This document shows, piece by piece, positions 11,313 through 22,886 of a stretch of 64,000 nt of DNA. Position 1 is the first letter of the stretch. Each line of letters opens with the position of its first letter. A model generated the notes under the pieces. That model was given only the letters and a program-made list of their open reading frames with translations. It did no database searches and was not told the DNA's origin. The translations under genes and the position numbers were made by a program. This DNA comes from Pseudoscleropodium purum. Lineage: Eukaryota > Streptophyta > Bryopsida > Hypnales > Brachytheciaceae. The stretch spans positions 18,384,479-18,448,478 of the forward strand of contig OZ017800.1 of the NCBI GenBank assembly GCA_963969395.1, read 5' to 3'.

Positions 11313-12930
11313 GGAGGTTAGGTATTGCGAGGGCGAGGGTGGATGACGGACAACGACCTATTCTAGATTCCCTCGGTAATGTTGTTACTCTTGCGGGTTC
11401 TTGGTTTTGGAATTTGAAGCCCTGTTCGTGTCTTTTGAGTTTTCGGCGTTCTTGTTTTGGTATGATTGCGTATTCCTCTGTAGATTTGAAACTTTGGTTT
11501 TATGTGGAATCGGCGTATCTGTTTGGGAGAAGGTGCTGGAATGACGGTTTGAGATTGATGAGGATTATGTTTTGGTGATTAGTTTTCTGCCGGAGGTCCG
11601 ATTAATTGTTTTCTCGGAAAAGCGACTTGATTAGTGAGATCTGGATTCTACATTGGTGGAGCATTTTTGTTGCGTCCTGTCGGGAGGGAGAGGCTCGTTT
11701 TTTTAATACTCTGAAGCGCTCTGCTTGTGTGCATTGCGGAAGCTTTTGCGTGGAATCTGGTTGTTATTCTGGGAAGAGACTGGACTGGAGGTTAGAATTA
11801 GAAAGAAGAGTTGTTTTGTCAGTTTTCTGCCCCGAGACTAGGTTACTTGTTGCCTTCTTGATTTTGGAATTTGTTTGAGAATCTGGGGACGAATTTTTGG
11901 ACGGCGAGCATTGTTCGTTTCGTTCTTTTCGGGGATGATTAAGCGCATTGATTGACTTGGCGTTTCTGTTATGGTGAGTTCGACTGCGCCACTCTAGATT
12001 TTAAACTCTGCGCGTTGTGGAATCGGGAGTATGGAATCTGCTTATCTGTTTGGGAAGGCGAACTGAAGCTTGGACTTTGAAATAAGATTATTTTTCGCCA
12101 ATTTTCTGCCTCTAAACTAGATTGATTGTTGCGGCAAATGTGACTTGATTACCAGATTCGGATTCTAGATTTGCGGAGCATTGTGATTGCATTTTTTACG
12201 AATGCAGAGGTCTCTCCGGTTCAGCGAAAGGGCCAAAGTGTCTAGGCAATCGACTCCGTCACACCTGGGCAGGGATTTCTCGAAGACCTAGTAATTTTCT
12301 CTTTTAAGGGTTCTTCTGAAATGGCCCTAATTTGATTCTTACGTAGGGTTGTTCCAGCAAACTTCTGTTATTGTGTGAGTCTTGTTCTGTGGTTTCGAAC
12401 TTGATTGACTGTCATAGCAAATTAACCCTAGCTGAATGTAGTACTTGTTAACAATTTTTATATGTTCAGCGACCGAATAGTCGATGCTCTGTCAATCATC
12501 CATAAGATGCAGCCCATTATTAGTCATTATTGCAAGATAACCACCTGTTCACGCAAATTCGTGCTTGAATGTCTGAAAAATATTCATTATACCGTGTGGT
12601 TTATGCCTAAATTCATCTGTTCTAAAGGTTTATGATTATAAATTTGGTATTACTTTTTATGCATCCATCAGTCTCGCATATTAGTTTCTCCCACGCTGCC
12701 AGTTTCAATGTTATTGTGCAACTGCTGAAGGGGATGAAATGAAATCAGTATACTAACCGAAGAATCTTGTTGGTAGCAAAAACAATTGTTACGTACATGG
12801 GACTGTAGCTGGTCCATTTGTCGGATGGAACAACTTAGCGATACAAGAGGTAGGCAAGATTGTTGGTTGAAAAAGAGATATTCTTATAACTGGCTTGTTC
12901 TTGTGAATTTTGCAGAATGTGTATGGATAA
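11168..12930 (+). promoter_or_regulatory. Predicted 5' UTR intron and split 24-codon uORF of NDB1
   Basis: An ATG at 11168 opens a frame of exactly 20 codons up to a donor-like site at 11228 (GTAGGT). A good acceptor (TTTTGCAG) ends at 12915, giving an intron of about 1.69 kb. After splicing the uORF would continue AATGTGTATGGA and stop at 12928-12930. A second short uORF starts at 12917. The interval 11228-12915 contains a (GTT)n tract but no recognisable protein. Plant NDB genes can have upstream introns, but this one is predicted from splice consensus alone and needs transcript data. Confidence 0.3.
11281..11312 (+). repeat. (GTT)n microsatellite
   Basis: There are about ten GTT units inside the predicted first intron of the NDB1 transcript. 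They produce a poly-leucine run in a spurious reading frame. Confidence 0.9.
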
Positions 12931-13023
12931 TTGTTATACGACGTGGGAGCTTTGAAATAACCTGATCAGGGGTGTTGTCGTTTGATTGGCACTTAGACTA
13001 CAACGTCTGCTGTATATATCAAA

Positions 13024-15789
13024 ATGCCTGGAAACCGGCTGCTGTGGGCTGTGGCGAGATCCTGCCTGCAGAAGCGTGTAAATTCTCCACCGAAGTTTAT
13101 TACTAATCAATCGCAGCAGGGTTTATTTCCCAGAACAAACCGTTTTAGCTCGCGTGCTGGAGCCGAATGCTCCTCCCCGCTTCCGCAACAGGGCCAAAGT
13201 GGAATGGTCTTTAGGATCTTAACGTACGGGAAGAAAAGAGTTCAAGGAAAGTCTTACCTTCTCGCAGTTGCTGCCACTGGTTGTTTGGGAGCTGGTCTTT
13301 TTGTTGTGCTTGCAGATGCTGGTCAGGATAGTGTCTCCCCTGGACCGGATGCCATGGTTGCGACTTCTTCAAGTGGTTCTACGAAGAAGAAAGTCGTAAT
13401 TCTTGGCACTGGATGGGGAGGAATCAGTTTTCTTAAGAACCTGGACCCATCTAAGTATGACGTGCGAGTTGTATCTCCTCGCAATTATTTTGTGTTCACT
13501 CCCTTGCTGCCTAGTGTAACATCCGGCACAGTGGAGGCTCGGAGTATCACGGAGCCAATTCGACGGATTATAAGAAAGAAAGACGTGATGTTCCTAGAGG
13601 CTGAATGCACAAAGATTGATGCAGCGAACAAGAAGGTCTTTTGCAAAGATGTTTCCAATTTTAGTTGTAAAGGTAAAGAGGAATTTGAGCTTGATTATGA
13701 CTACCTGGTTGTGGCTGTTGGAGCTACTTCTAATACATTTGGTACGAAGGGTGTTGAAAAGTACTGCCTTTTTCTGAAAGAGATTGAAGATGCTGAGAAG
13801 ATACGTGGACGAATTGTGGATTGCTTTGAGACTGCAAGTCTGCCACACCTAACAGATGAGGACAGGTCAGAGCTTCTCTTCATTCCTGATTTTCGAATCT
13901 ACTATTTTGTTTTCCCTTTGTTAACCACCACTTCGCTTCCCTGTCTGCATGGTAGTTCGCAGGGATTTGATTCACGGTTTCATGGCATTCAAAATTGTTC
14001 CAGTTTTAAATTGTGCTATGAAATATGGCAACATAGTGGCGTATGCGAACGTAGATACCATTTTCTTGCTTCCGTCTTTACTCTGACATTCTTGACATCA
14101 ATGCTTTCTAGTGACTATGATTTCTGAGCCTTGTGGTGGTCCGATCATCTCCTTTTTCCTCTGAACTTCTTGCATATGAAGCTAACCATTTCAAATCTAA
14201 TTACCAGGAAGCGATTGCTCCACTTTGTGGTAGTGGGTGGAGGTCCTACAGGAATTGAATTTGCTGCCGAGCTCCACGACCTTGTTCATGAAGATCTTAT
14301 GTGTTTATACCCAGAGATGCAGAAGCATATCTGTATATCCGTATTGCAGTCGGGCGATCACATCCTCAACACATTTGATGGGCGTATCAGTGAATATGCG
14401 GAGCAGAAGTTTTCTAGGGATGGAATCGATGTGAAGATTGGAAGCCGAGTTCTGGGAATCTCAGACGAATCCATTTCTTTCAAGTCCAAAAGCACTGGGG
14501 AACTTCTTGAGATTCCTTATGGCATGATTGTCTGGTCAACAGGTACTGTCATTTTTGTTCACTGTTGGAATTTCCCAACTTCATGGTCTAGCAATATTGG
14601 GGTAAAAATGGTCAGAAATGACGGGGTGCTCTTTACAACCACTGGAAGAATTCTCGTGTTAACACTCTATCGGGTGCTCTCGGAGGCTAGTGCAGGATTT
14701 GTGGTCGAGTATGAAGTGGTTGTAAACAAAGCTGATGGAAATCTTCGAAATTCTCTCATATCATTTGCATTTATGCCTTTAGTTCTGTGAAGATCCGAGC
14801 TCTGGGTTTATTTGTTTGCAGTTATTGCAGCTCTTGAAGGTGTTCAAGAGCAGTGACCTGTTTTGTTGTTGCAGGAATTGGTACTCGTCCAGTGGTAGCG
14901 GACTACATGAAACAGATCGGACAAACCGATCGTAGAGTGCTCGCAACAGACGAATGGCTACGTGTCAAAAATACAGAAGGGGTCTATGCACTTGGAGATT
15001 GTGCAACTGTTGAGCAACGTAAAATTGCAGAAGATATTTCTTACTTATTTAAGTTAGCTGACGTTGATAATGATGGATACTTGTCTGTTGCGGAGTTTGT
15101 GAACACCATGGAGAAAGTTAAAGTTCGCTACCCTCAAATTGAACTTTATATGGAGCGGCAGCATATGAAAGGGGTCGCGGGACTTCTGAAGAAAGCCCTG
15201 CAGAGCGGGAAAGAGTCGAAGCTTGATCTTGAGCACTTCAGTGAGGCAATTTGCCAGGTTGGTTTGGGGGTATTTTATTGAAATATGCCATTTGCCCTGC
15301 AGCTTACAAGACAATCTGTAAATATCTCAGCAGATAATGCCCAACTAGAATTTATAATTTCGCTACTGTGTTTGCTTGAAGATTGCATCTATCTAATCTT
15401 ATCTGTTTATGTGTGCTTTTCAGGTTGACAGCCAGATGAAATCAGGACCTGCCACAGCACAGGTGGCTGCACAACAGGGCGAGTATCTTGCCCACGTTTT
15501 CAACCATCTAGCTTCAGAAAATCCTGATGAAGGCCCCATGCGCATCCGAGGAATTGGTAAGCATCGTTGCCAGCCTTTCCGCTATCGACATTTCGGTCAA
15601 TTTGCTCCTTTGGGAGGCGAGACAACTGCTGCTGAGCTGCCTGGAGATTGGGTCTCCATTGGCCGAAGCACACAGTGGTTATGGTATTCAGTGTATGCTA
15701 GCAAGCAGGTGAGCTGGCGCACTCGGGCGCTAGTGGTATTTGACTGGACCAAGCGGTTTGTATTTGGGCGAGATTCATCACGGATGTGA
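13024..15789 (+). CDS. NDB1: NDB1-type external mitochondrial NAD(P)H dehydrogenase (type II, EF-hand), four coding exons
   Basis: Coding exons are 13024-13865, 14208-14542, 14875-15257 and 15424-15789, all with GT-AG introns and frame kept, giving 641 residues. The enzyme is a rotenone-insensitive flavoprotein that passes electrons from cytosolic NAD(P)H to ubiquinone without pumping protons. An Arg/Ser-rich presequence (1-60) is followed by a hydrophobic segment (78-97). The FAD-binding GTGWGG is at 128-133 and the second dinucleotide motif GGGPTG at 291-296. Residue 328 in LQSGDHIL is Gln, where NADH-using NDB2-4 types have Glu, so NADPH is the likely donor. ALGDCA is at 431-436. A complete EF-hand loop (DVDNDGYLSVAE, 455-466) implies Ca control. 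The C-terminus is membrane-associating (WLWYSVYASKQVSW) and ends SRM, a peroxisomal PTS1-type tripeptide. Length exceeds the usual 570-580, mainly at the N-terminus. No stops or frameshifts; probably functional. Confidence 0.92.
13866..14207 (+). other. NDB1 coding intron 1 (342 bp)
   Basis: The donor GTCAGA follows GAGGACAG, and the acceptor TTACCAG precedes GAAGCG. Splicing joins codons to read EDRKRLLHF, the expected family sequence in front of the second Rossmann motif. The phase is 2. Confidence 0.85.
14543..14874 (+). other. NDB1 coding intron 2 (332 bp)
   Basis: The donor GTACTG follows WST, and the acceptor TTGTTGCAG precedes GAATTGG. The joined product reads WSTGIGTRP, as in other NDB proteins. 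Confidence 0.85.
15258..15423 (+). other. NDB1 coding intron 3 (166 bp)
   Basis: The donor GTTGGT follows TGCCAG, and the acceptor TTTTCAG precedes GTTGACAG. The join is in phase 0 and reads ICQVDSQM, matching the family just before PATAQVAAQQG. Confidence 0.85.
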
Positions 15790-16563
15790 AAAAGTACTGG
15801 TCAGGTTCTACTTCTACTGAATTTTCTTAAAAGGGCGAAGGACAGCGGAGAATCTACTGAGGTAGGGTCACAAAATCATTAGCTTAGGTCGACGTTTCGA
15901 AAGTGTTACTTGGGTTGGATCGCTCTTGTTCTATGAGATGTAATTAATTAAATTTCGTTGACAATCACTTCAGCTGCACTACGAACCACGCTCTGTTCAC
16001 GATTTCACCTGGAACTGGATCATTCGTGTCTACTTAACCTGTGCTATGCTACCATTCGAAGCTTTAATACTGACATTTGGGCGCCTTACTGATATGTACT
16101 GGGGACGTATCAGGGTTTCGAGTAGCTTATACCTGGGTTTATGCTGATTCTCCTGGATCTCCGCAATTGAGGCGAGGTCACTTTAGGTTCAGGGGACGAT
16201 TCATTTCACCTTTGATTGCACAATCAAATGTTGGGACCTGAAGATGAGTTTCTGTCACATCTGTTTGTCATGTAATGATGTCCTTGTCAAGACCTTTGAG
16301 GTCTTCTTGAGATCTGTGTGAATTATGAGTCATTCATTTGAGAACCCCCTGCAAGGTCCAAGGTCCATAAGACACTGCCAGGGATACAGGAATTACATAA
16401 TACATACTGTGACAAAAACCCAAGACATATAATTTTGAAAAAGGACATGTTACACTCAAACCTCTCTAATTGTACTGGAATGAACATGGAGATAGGACAT
16501 GTTACTCTCAAAGTGGATGTGAGAAACCATTTTCATCAATGAAAAGCAGTGCAATTATAGAGG
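15790..16563. other. 3' flank of NDB1, probable 3' UTR then spacer
   Basis: Moderately GC-rich sequence continues to about 16300 and then drops to the AT-rich background. The first part is probably 3' UTR. No unambiguous polyadenylation signal was identified and no coding similarity was seen. Confidence 0.4.
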
Positions 16564-16823
16564 ATTGAGCTTTGGCCAGGGAGGATTGACCCCTCTATTG
16601 CCCTATGTTTTATCCTTGTAGAAAACCCTGAAATTTTTTATTTGCCACATGATAAAATTTGCAAATTCTGAATTCATATTTGCTATTAGAGACCCTGAAA
16701 TAGCAATGGGACATCATGAAATACAAAATTTAAGCATCACAAAATAGGGGGCAATTTTGACATTTATCCTCTAGTGGGGCTCTAGAGGGGTCAAACCTCC
16801 TTGGCCATTGAATTGAGCTTTGG
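16564..16823. mobile_element. 236-bp MITE with 24-bp inverted ends and a 12-bp flanking direct repeat
   Basis: The inverted ends at 16574-16597 and 16783-16806 match at 22 of 24 positions. The direct repeat ATTGAGCTTTGG stands at 16564-16575 and again at 16812-16823. The right copy is separated from the inverted end by a few bases, so the exact duplication length (9-12 bp) and superfamily are unclear; Mutator-like is possible. No coding capacity. Confidence 0.6.
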
Positions 16824-17388
16824 CATTTGATTAATTTTGTCATGATTTTGATTAGTCATATCACCTAAAATTGAGAAAATTTTAAAATTGCAACTAAGAT
16901 ATGGTGAGTGGTTGAAGAATGATATATAAGTACCATTTGCAATCATGAGAGGTCAAAGTTTGAATTGATAGATTTTTTAAATCCATATCCTAATTTTAAT
17001 GTTCTCATGATTGCATTAAATCTCAAATGTTATATGACACAAGCATCTATTTATTCTCTTGATTTCTTCACCAAGTTTTTGAGAACACACTTAGAAATGA
17101 GTAACCCCGAGAATTTTAGAGTCACTTCACATTGTAACCCAAGGTCAAGAGGCCATCAATTTCCACCACATAGATTGTTGGATTTTTGGTTTCTTACAAT
17201 CTTGATTGGGGGACATCACTGTCCTTTCAACCTATGGCCATAGTATGAAGTGATTAATCCTTAGAACCTTACTATTTGCAAGTGCATAAGCATTGCATTT
17301 GCTTGACCATGAAATGTTGGTGGAAGTAAAGTCGGGTCCAATAATCCTTTGAATTCTTTTGTGGTCAAATTTTAATACTAAGAAAAGT
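16824..17388. other. Spacer with no recognised feature
   Basis: AT-rich sequence separates the MITE from the Tc1/mariner-like remnant. One 92-codon frame at 16965-17243 has no recognisable similarity and unremarkable composition. Confidence 0.4.
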
Positions 17389-18860
17389 CCAACAACTTTA
17401 GAAAACTCTAGTATGCTAAAACATGGGTTGATTTTGAAACTGCAAATTATATTGGAATTGTAGTGAAGAGTATTTGAACATCATAACAAATATATATGGA
17501 ATATATGTAAAATTATGAATTATGCAAGAATTTGGATCTATCCTATATGTTATCTACCATCTAGTGCTTCCATCCTTTGCTAAAATTACCATCCACATTT
17601 GATTGGACGTATTTAATATGAGCTTTTGTAGTTGCTTTGAAAGATACTTGATTCCATACCACTTGAATTGCTTGTATCATATCTTGCTTGTTGTGGTAAA
17701 GCAACAAATCTTTCACTATCTTCCATAGGTTCTTGATAGGATTTAGATCTAGTGAATTCAAAAGCCAATCTAATTTCTTTATACTATGAAGTTCCTTCCA
17801 TGTCTTTAGAAATTTTCCATGATGGACTAAAACACCGTCTTCCATAAGCGTGAATTGATGATCATGCATGAAATAAAATCTACTAAAAGTGTCATTGTAA
17901 ATATTATGAAGAAAATCACTTGCACTTTGTTGACTTTGCGGCATGATGACTAGTGGATTTTTTTTGTCAAAATCGGTGAAGGCACCCAAAACCATCTTCA
18001 ATATTTTGTTTAACTTAGAGGTCAGCACTAAACAATTATATGCATACTTTTTGTAAACCTTCCACCCATTTTTTATTTGCTAAGAGTTTTTTCCAAACTC
18101 AAATGATGACTTATTTGTCTAGATTACTTTGTTCCAATCTTCTTTTGTCCAATGACAATGTCTATAAGCAAATACTAATCTTTTAGCTTTGTGTTCTATA
18201 TTGAGATACAATTTTCTAGGCACAATGCATTCTCAAAATCAAGCCTATGTAAATATGTTCATATAATATTACAATGCCCTCAAAAATTAGTTGCAAGCCC
18301 TATGTTTGTCATTGATTGTGATTGAGGAGAAGTGACAAATCTCGTAGTGTATGATCAAACAACTTTCAAGAGCAATAGTTTGGTTTTTGAATTTCTATGC
18401 ATCTAATTAGTTTCCACATTGTTAAAACAATACAAACAATAGATCAGGGTATGTTCATTTTTTCTACATCTTTACATTTCATGCCACTTTGGTGCATTCT
18501 AACATTTAGAGCTCTCTTTGGTACTCAACATTCTTATCTGCATTGTAAAAACTAGAATTTGATGAGAAAAAAACAACTAATCTCATAAGTATCTATCTAA
18601 AATTGTTGCCAAAGGACAATGGAAATGAGAAGAGAAATTAATTAGATTTAGGAGACAAACTTGAATTAAATCATTGAATTTAATTTGTCTATGTCAAAGG
18701 CATGAAGAATTTCCATGGAACAACATTGATTAGCCATAAAGAATCTTACAAGTATCATCGATAAACAACTATATGGAAAGAAATCAATGAGGATGAAAGA
18801 GATTTGCAATGCAGTAAAACAAATGTGGACACAGATGTGGGTGAGCGGGAGCTTGAAAAT
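17389..18860 (-). mobile_element. Tc1/mariner-like element remnant, copy 1
   Basis: The segment 17389-18480 aligns by eye with 51573-52690 in the same orientation, including the transposase pseudogene. The following 18490-18860 aligns with 57140-57530. Together they suggest an element of about 1.5 kb, or a Tc1-like core plus a linked repeat. Terminal inverted repeats and a TA duplication were not identified, so the limits are approximate. Confidence 0.5.
17561..18220 (-). pseudogene. Tc1/mariner-like transposase (DD34E spacing), degenerate
   Basis: The frame 17561-18028 on the minus strand reads LMEDGVLVHHGKFLKTWKE, the counterpart of the second catalytic Asp motif (QQDxAPxH). It then reads KLDWLLNSLDLNPIKNLW, the counterpart of SPDLNPIENLW. 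Exactly 34 residues separate the Asp from the position of the third catalytic residue, which is Lys instead of Glu. Upstream, to about 18220, sequence like HCHWTKEDWNKVI and SSFEF matches the region around the first catalytic Asp but is broken by stops. The enzyme family cuts and pastes DNA at TA sites; this copy is inactive. Confidence 0.75.
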
Positions 18861-18869
18861 GGAATGGTC

Positions 18870-19787
18870 TTAACCCCTAAAAGACCAAACTATATTTTTT
18901 AGCAACATAGAAATTTTGGGAAGGTGCGTGTGACTAAAGATTTCCATGTTTTGGCCCAAATTTGAATAGAAGGTGTAGATGAGGAACATCTTTTATGTGC
19001 ACTAAATTTCAGGACAATTAGAAATATGAGTAAAAAATTATGGCCTATTATATAGTTTGTTTCTCAACTTAGGCAATTCGAGTAGACCTGAAAAAATCAT
19101 TTTTTTCAAAACTTCAAATTTGAAATTGGTTTTCTAGATTTATATGTACATAGAAAGCTTGCAATCATTCCATTTTGATCAATGAGTAAAAAATTATAAG
19201 GTATTTTAGTTTGCATGTAGTTATGGATTCTCTCTTCTAAAATAAAATTTAAAATCTTATATTAGTCAATTTTCAATTTTTTGGGGAAAAAAGAAAAAAC
19301 TAAGATGAAGATTGTTTATTAGAACATTACAACCATTGGTATTGGCATTTCCAATTTCATAAATAAATTGTTAACAATTTAGTATTTTGAATCATTATCT
19401 ACATCTTTCTACTTACTATTTTTTTCCTATATGTTGTACAATTTCAAATGGTCTAAAATTTTTTAAGCATGTATCTAACATGGTGCAAAGAATGAATCCA
19501 AAGAAGCACCGCCATTTTGAACATTTTCTCATACAAATGTGACCTTGTGAATTATAGCTACCCAGTTTTTTAAAGGGACAAAAAACCGATTTTTCAAATG
19601 CTAATATCTTGCAATCTACAAAATGGAAATTTTTGAAATTTTTTCCACATCTTTTCAAATTAGCATACTACAAGATCCTATGGTTACATGTGTCCAAAAT
19701 TTTAAAAAAAAATTTGAAACTTATACAAAGAATGGTGGTTTTGGAGGGTTTTTGGCAAAAACATAATTGAGGAACTTTAGGAGTTAA
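18870..19787. mobile_element. 0.9-kb noncoding element with TTAACYCCTAAA termini (copy 1)
   Basis: The left end is TTAACCCCTAAAAG at 18870 and the right end is the inverse of TTAACTCCTAAAG at 19787. The flanks are GGAATGGTC before and GGAATAGATC after, a possible imperfect 9-10 bp target duplication. The right part aligns with 45370-46289 (same orientation) and with 55835-56690 (inverted). No convincing coding sequence was found. Confidence 0.5.
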
Positions 19788-19842
19788 GGAATAGATCACT
19801 GAAGGTACAAAAATACAGGGATTAAATCATAAGGATTGTCTC

Positions 19843-20262
19843 CACTACAAGATGGTTTTCGCTAAAAGAAAATGGCCTTTATCGTGACTACAGACTTATG
19901 ACTTCTTGTCCAGAATGACTAAACAATGACTGTACCTTTGTAATTGCACTGTGACCAAATTGGATTCAGGGTTGTAATCATTCTCTAGTCACCAGTGTGA
20001 CTATGGAACGAAGGTTCTACAAGTTCTTAATTTCATCCACAGTATTCTGTTTTGTGTACTATCAACTAGGTGATGTTGCCCAAGTAGTTTCTAATGTCAA
20101 TGACTTGTAATGACTAGAGCTTGATTACGGTGACTAGAAATTGACTTCTTGTGACTTAAACATTACCAAAACAATGATTGCAATGAGGATCACAGTGAGT
20201 TGCTTATAAAGATAGGCTAAAAAAGGCTTACGTGTCACTATGTTCTTCTTTTACTTCCTGCT
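19843..20262. repeat. Left terminus and subterminal TGACT-motif cluster of the CACTA element
   Basis: CACTACAAGATGG is followed within 420 bp by many copies of TGACTA, TGACTT or TGACTG in both orientations. Similar clusters occur at the right terminus and internally at 21270-21370, 27600-27730, 29990-30110, 31370-31450 and 33360-33540. In CACTA elements such motifs bind the TNPA-like accessory protein; binding here is inferred. Confidence 0.5.
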
Positions 20263-20289
20263 TGGCAATAAGCAAACACAGATTACATT

Positions 20290-21025
20290 TTAGCTTGAAA
20301 TTAATTTTTTATATTAGATTACTTGATTTTTAGGACTCCGTACTCATAGTTAGATTTACATTTTTTTTTGTTCATTGTTTCCTTTATTAATTTTCAATTT
20401 GTTTAGGGTTTACTTATCTTTTTTCTAATTGTTGTGTTATTTGTTTGAAATTTTCTTTTATGTTACATCACTTTATTTTCAGGATTCCTTACTCATAGTT
20501 TAATTGATGTTAAATTTTTTGGCATAGTTTCCTTTATTAATTTTTTTTTTGTTTATGTACCTAGCCCTATTTTTCAAATTTCCATGTTATCTATATGAAA
20601 TTATTTTCTTAAGTTAGATTACTTGATCCCTAGGTAGGACTCCTTACTCATAGTTTCATTTTTTTTCATTGTTTCCTTTGTTAATTTCTTTTTTGTTTAT
20701 TTAATTATCCCTCTTCTTTCTTATTTTTGTGTTGTTTGTTTCAAATTTTTTTGATTTTACATTACTTGATTTTCAAGACTCCTTACTCATGGTTTGAGGT
20801 TAATTTTAAAAAAAGAATTCTATTGAGGGTTTCCTTTATTAATTTCCTTTATGTTTAGGGTGCCCTTTTCTTTCTAATTGTTGTCTTATTTGTTTGAAAT
20901 TATTTTTTAATATTGCATTACTTCATTTTCAAGACTCTTATTCATAGTTTGAGTTTTTTTTTTTTTTGAAGTTCATTATTTTCCCTCCTTTTTTTATGGT
21001 TTATTTAGGCCTTCTTCTTAGGATT
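20290..21025 (+). repeat. Tandem array of about five diverged units of about 150 bp
   Basis: The phrase GGACTCCTTACTCATAGTTT or a close variant begins at 20333, 20482, 20637, 20776 and 20931, spacing 139-155 bp. In each unit it is followed by TTCCTTTATTAATTT and TTGTTTGAAATT-like phrases. The array lies just inside the left end of the CACTA element. Confidence 0.75.
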
Positions 21026-21739
21026 GCGGTGTTGCATGCTAGAAAAACATGTGTGCATGATTGATGTTTTCTATTGTTGAACTTTTTTCTAGAATAGACA
21101 AATACCACTTCTCAATGGAAGTGGTGATACTCCAAATGAACTGCATACCATTGCATTGAACAACTTGAATTCAATTTGCATTATGGAGCATTGGCTTGGG
21201 TTTTGTCAATTCACATGTAGTGTAGTGAGGCTTTCGTCATTGATAGTGTAGAATTCGAGCAAGCAATTTATACTACCTAGTACTGACGACCCATGACTAG
21301 AAAATGACTGAGTTCACTAGAAGGCTACATATCTAATACCAAGAAATGACTATATCCTACTTCCATTGGCCCAAGCAATGATTTCCACTAGTACTATCGA
21401 AGTACTTCATTGCGAAAGGAACCATCGCATAGTAAAATTGTATTTTTTACAAAACCATCCACCAAGCATGGCTACCGTATAATGCGGTCGATTGCATTGG
21501 CATATGATCCAGGCCTAATACATGAATTGCACCCTCCTTGCATGTAAGTTGATTCCTCCTAATACTGTTGTTGTGCCAAGAAGTTATCTTCTACATCTAG
21601 TTCTATGGCTCCAACTAAATTAGTAGTTTGCAATGGGAGAGGCCACCTTAGTGGAGCAATGAGTTTTGCACTCTCCACAGTAGTGTTGATGAAAGCGTTC
21701 GTGGTATCCACAACTTTACTCTTTGCTCTTACTTCCTTC
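21026..21739. other. CACTA interior between the tandem array and the transposase 3' end
   Basis: No coding similarity was seen. A TGACT cluster lies at about 21270-21370. The last part could be 3' UTR of the minus-strand transposase transcript. Confidence 0.35.
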
Positions 21740-22886
21740 CTTAAGACAACCTTCCACCCCAGTTTCTCTACAGCATAGAGAAGAATACATGAGTGGCTTG
21801 GCTTGGGAAAATGAAAGGCTCTGCCAAGCGAGGTAATTTATGACGAAAGTTTACAATTAGGAAGCTTGTATTGTCCCTAACATATGTAGGATTCCTTTTA
21901 TTGTCTTCGGGCTTCATCCACTCACAATGCAATAAAATGATTTAGTGTTCTGTAGTCTAATTGTAAGATGTCCTTTAAAACACCCACATAGTTCACTCTT
22001 GAGTCACCAATACTTTTTGAAGGCAATTCAAATAAGGAAGCTATACCATTGTTGTAGCTCACCAAATGGGTGGTAGTACCATCTTCTACTCGAAAGTGGT
22101 TGCCAAAAGACGTGACTTGAGTATACAAGGTTGCTCTTTGGGAAGGCCTCCAATTGAGTAATAATCAGTCTCTATTATCAGGATTATTCAAATTCATGTC
22201 TAAATCCCAAACAATGTTGTGTATCCAATTTGCTAATGTTGGGGTAGAAGGATTTGTGTGTGCCTTGTCCTTCTACTTCCTGCACTTACACACAAAATGA
22301 GAATGAAGAAGCACTACCATACTCCATCATACAAATGCAAAGACTGACTTGGTATGCTAAGGTCTCTGACCTCCTAGGATACAAATTCAATTGACAATAG
22401 AAGTATGACTTAGATGTCACTTGCAAAAGTCAAAGTGTAGTTGACTTCAACAATGTCACTAACTTCAGACTTTTATGTGACTATATGATGACGGTATTAC
22501 TACTACAATGCCCGCAATACCTTTTTAGTGGCTCAACAACTATTGCACCCTATTGATTTGAAGACGTCAATTGTGGGATACTGATTGAATTGAATCCTAG
22601 GAGCATGATCAGTGTGTGAGAACGTACATGTACAAATCTTGCATAATTGACGCATTCACTAGCATGTATTGATGCGCTATGTCCCTTAGTTTGGCATTGA
22701 GTACATAGGTCTTTCCTGCACCTTACAAGACATCCTTTGCATCACCATGTTCTTCATCTGCATTCCACACACGTCTTTGGGTACCTTCAAATCTATGCAA
22801 GTGCTCTGTAACAAAGCCTAAGTACTTGTCTATCAAGTACACCTCTGCCATGCATGCCTCAATACATGCTATATTTCGAACATGGC
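21740..22886 (-). pseudogene. CACTA transposase, C-terminal part (DUF4218 end and DUF4216-like)
   Basis: Read on the minus strand from 22886 the sequence gives HVRNIACIEACMAEVY, then YLGFVTEHLHRF, the expected continuation of the DUF4218 domain. At 22128-21922 the frame contains VNYVGVLKDILQLDY, the DUF4216 signature of TNP2-type transposases. It continues through CEWMKPEDN and FIFPSQATHVFF to about 21740. Several stops and shifts are present; one TAA follows AKDVL. The piece is separated from the rest of the domain by the insertion at 22887-26758. The protein would cut and paste the element; it is defunct here. Confidence 0.7.

Noticed and set aside
11018..11578. 186-codon + strand frame with a leucine run
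   Set aside because: The leucines come from the (GTT)n tract and the frame runs through the predicted 5' UTR intron.
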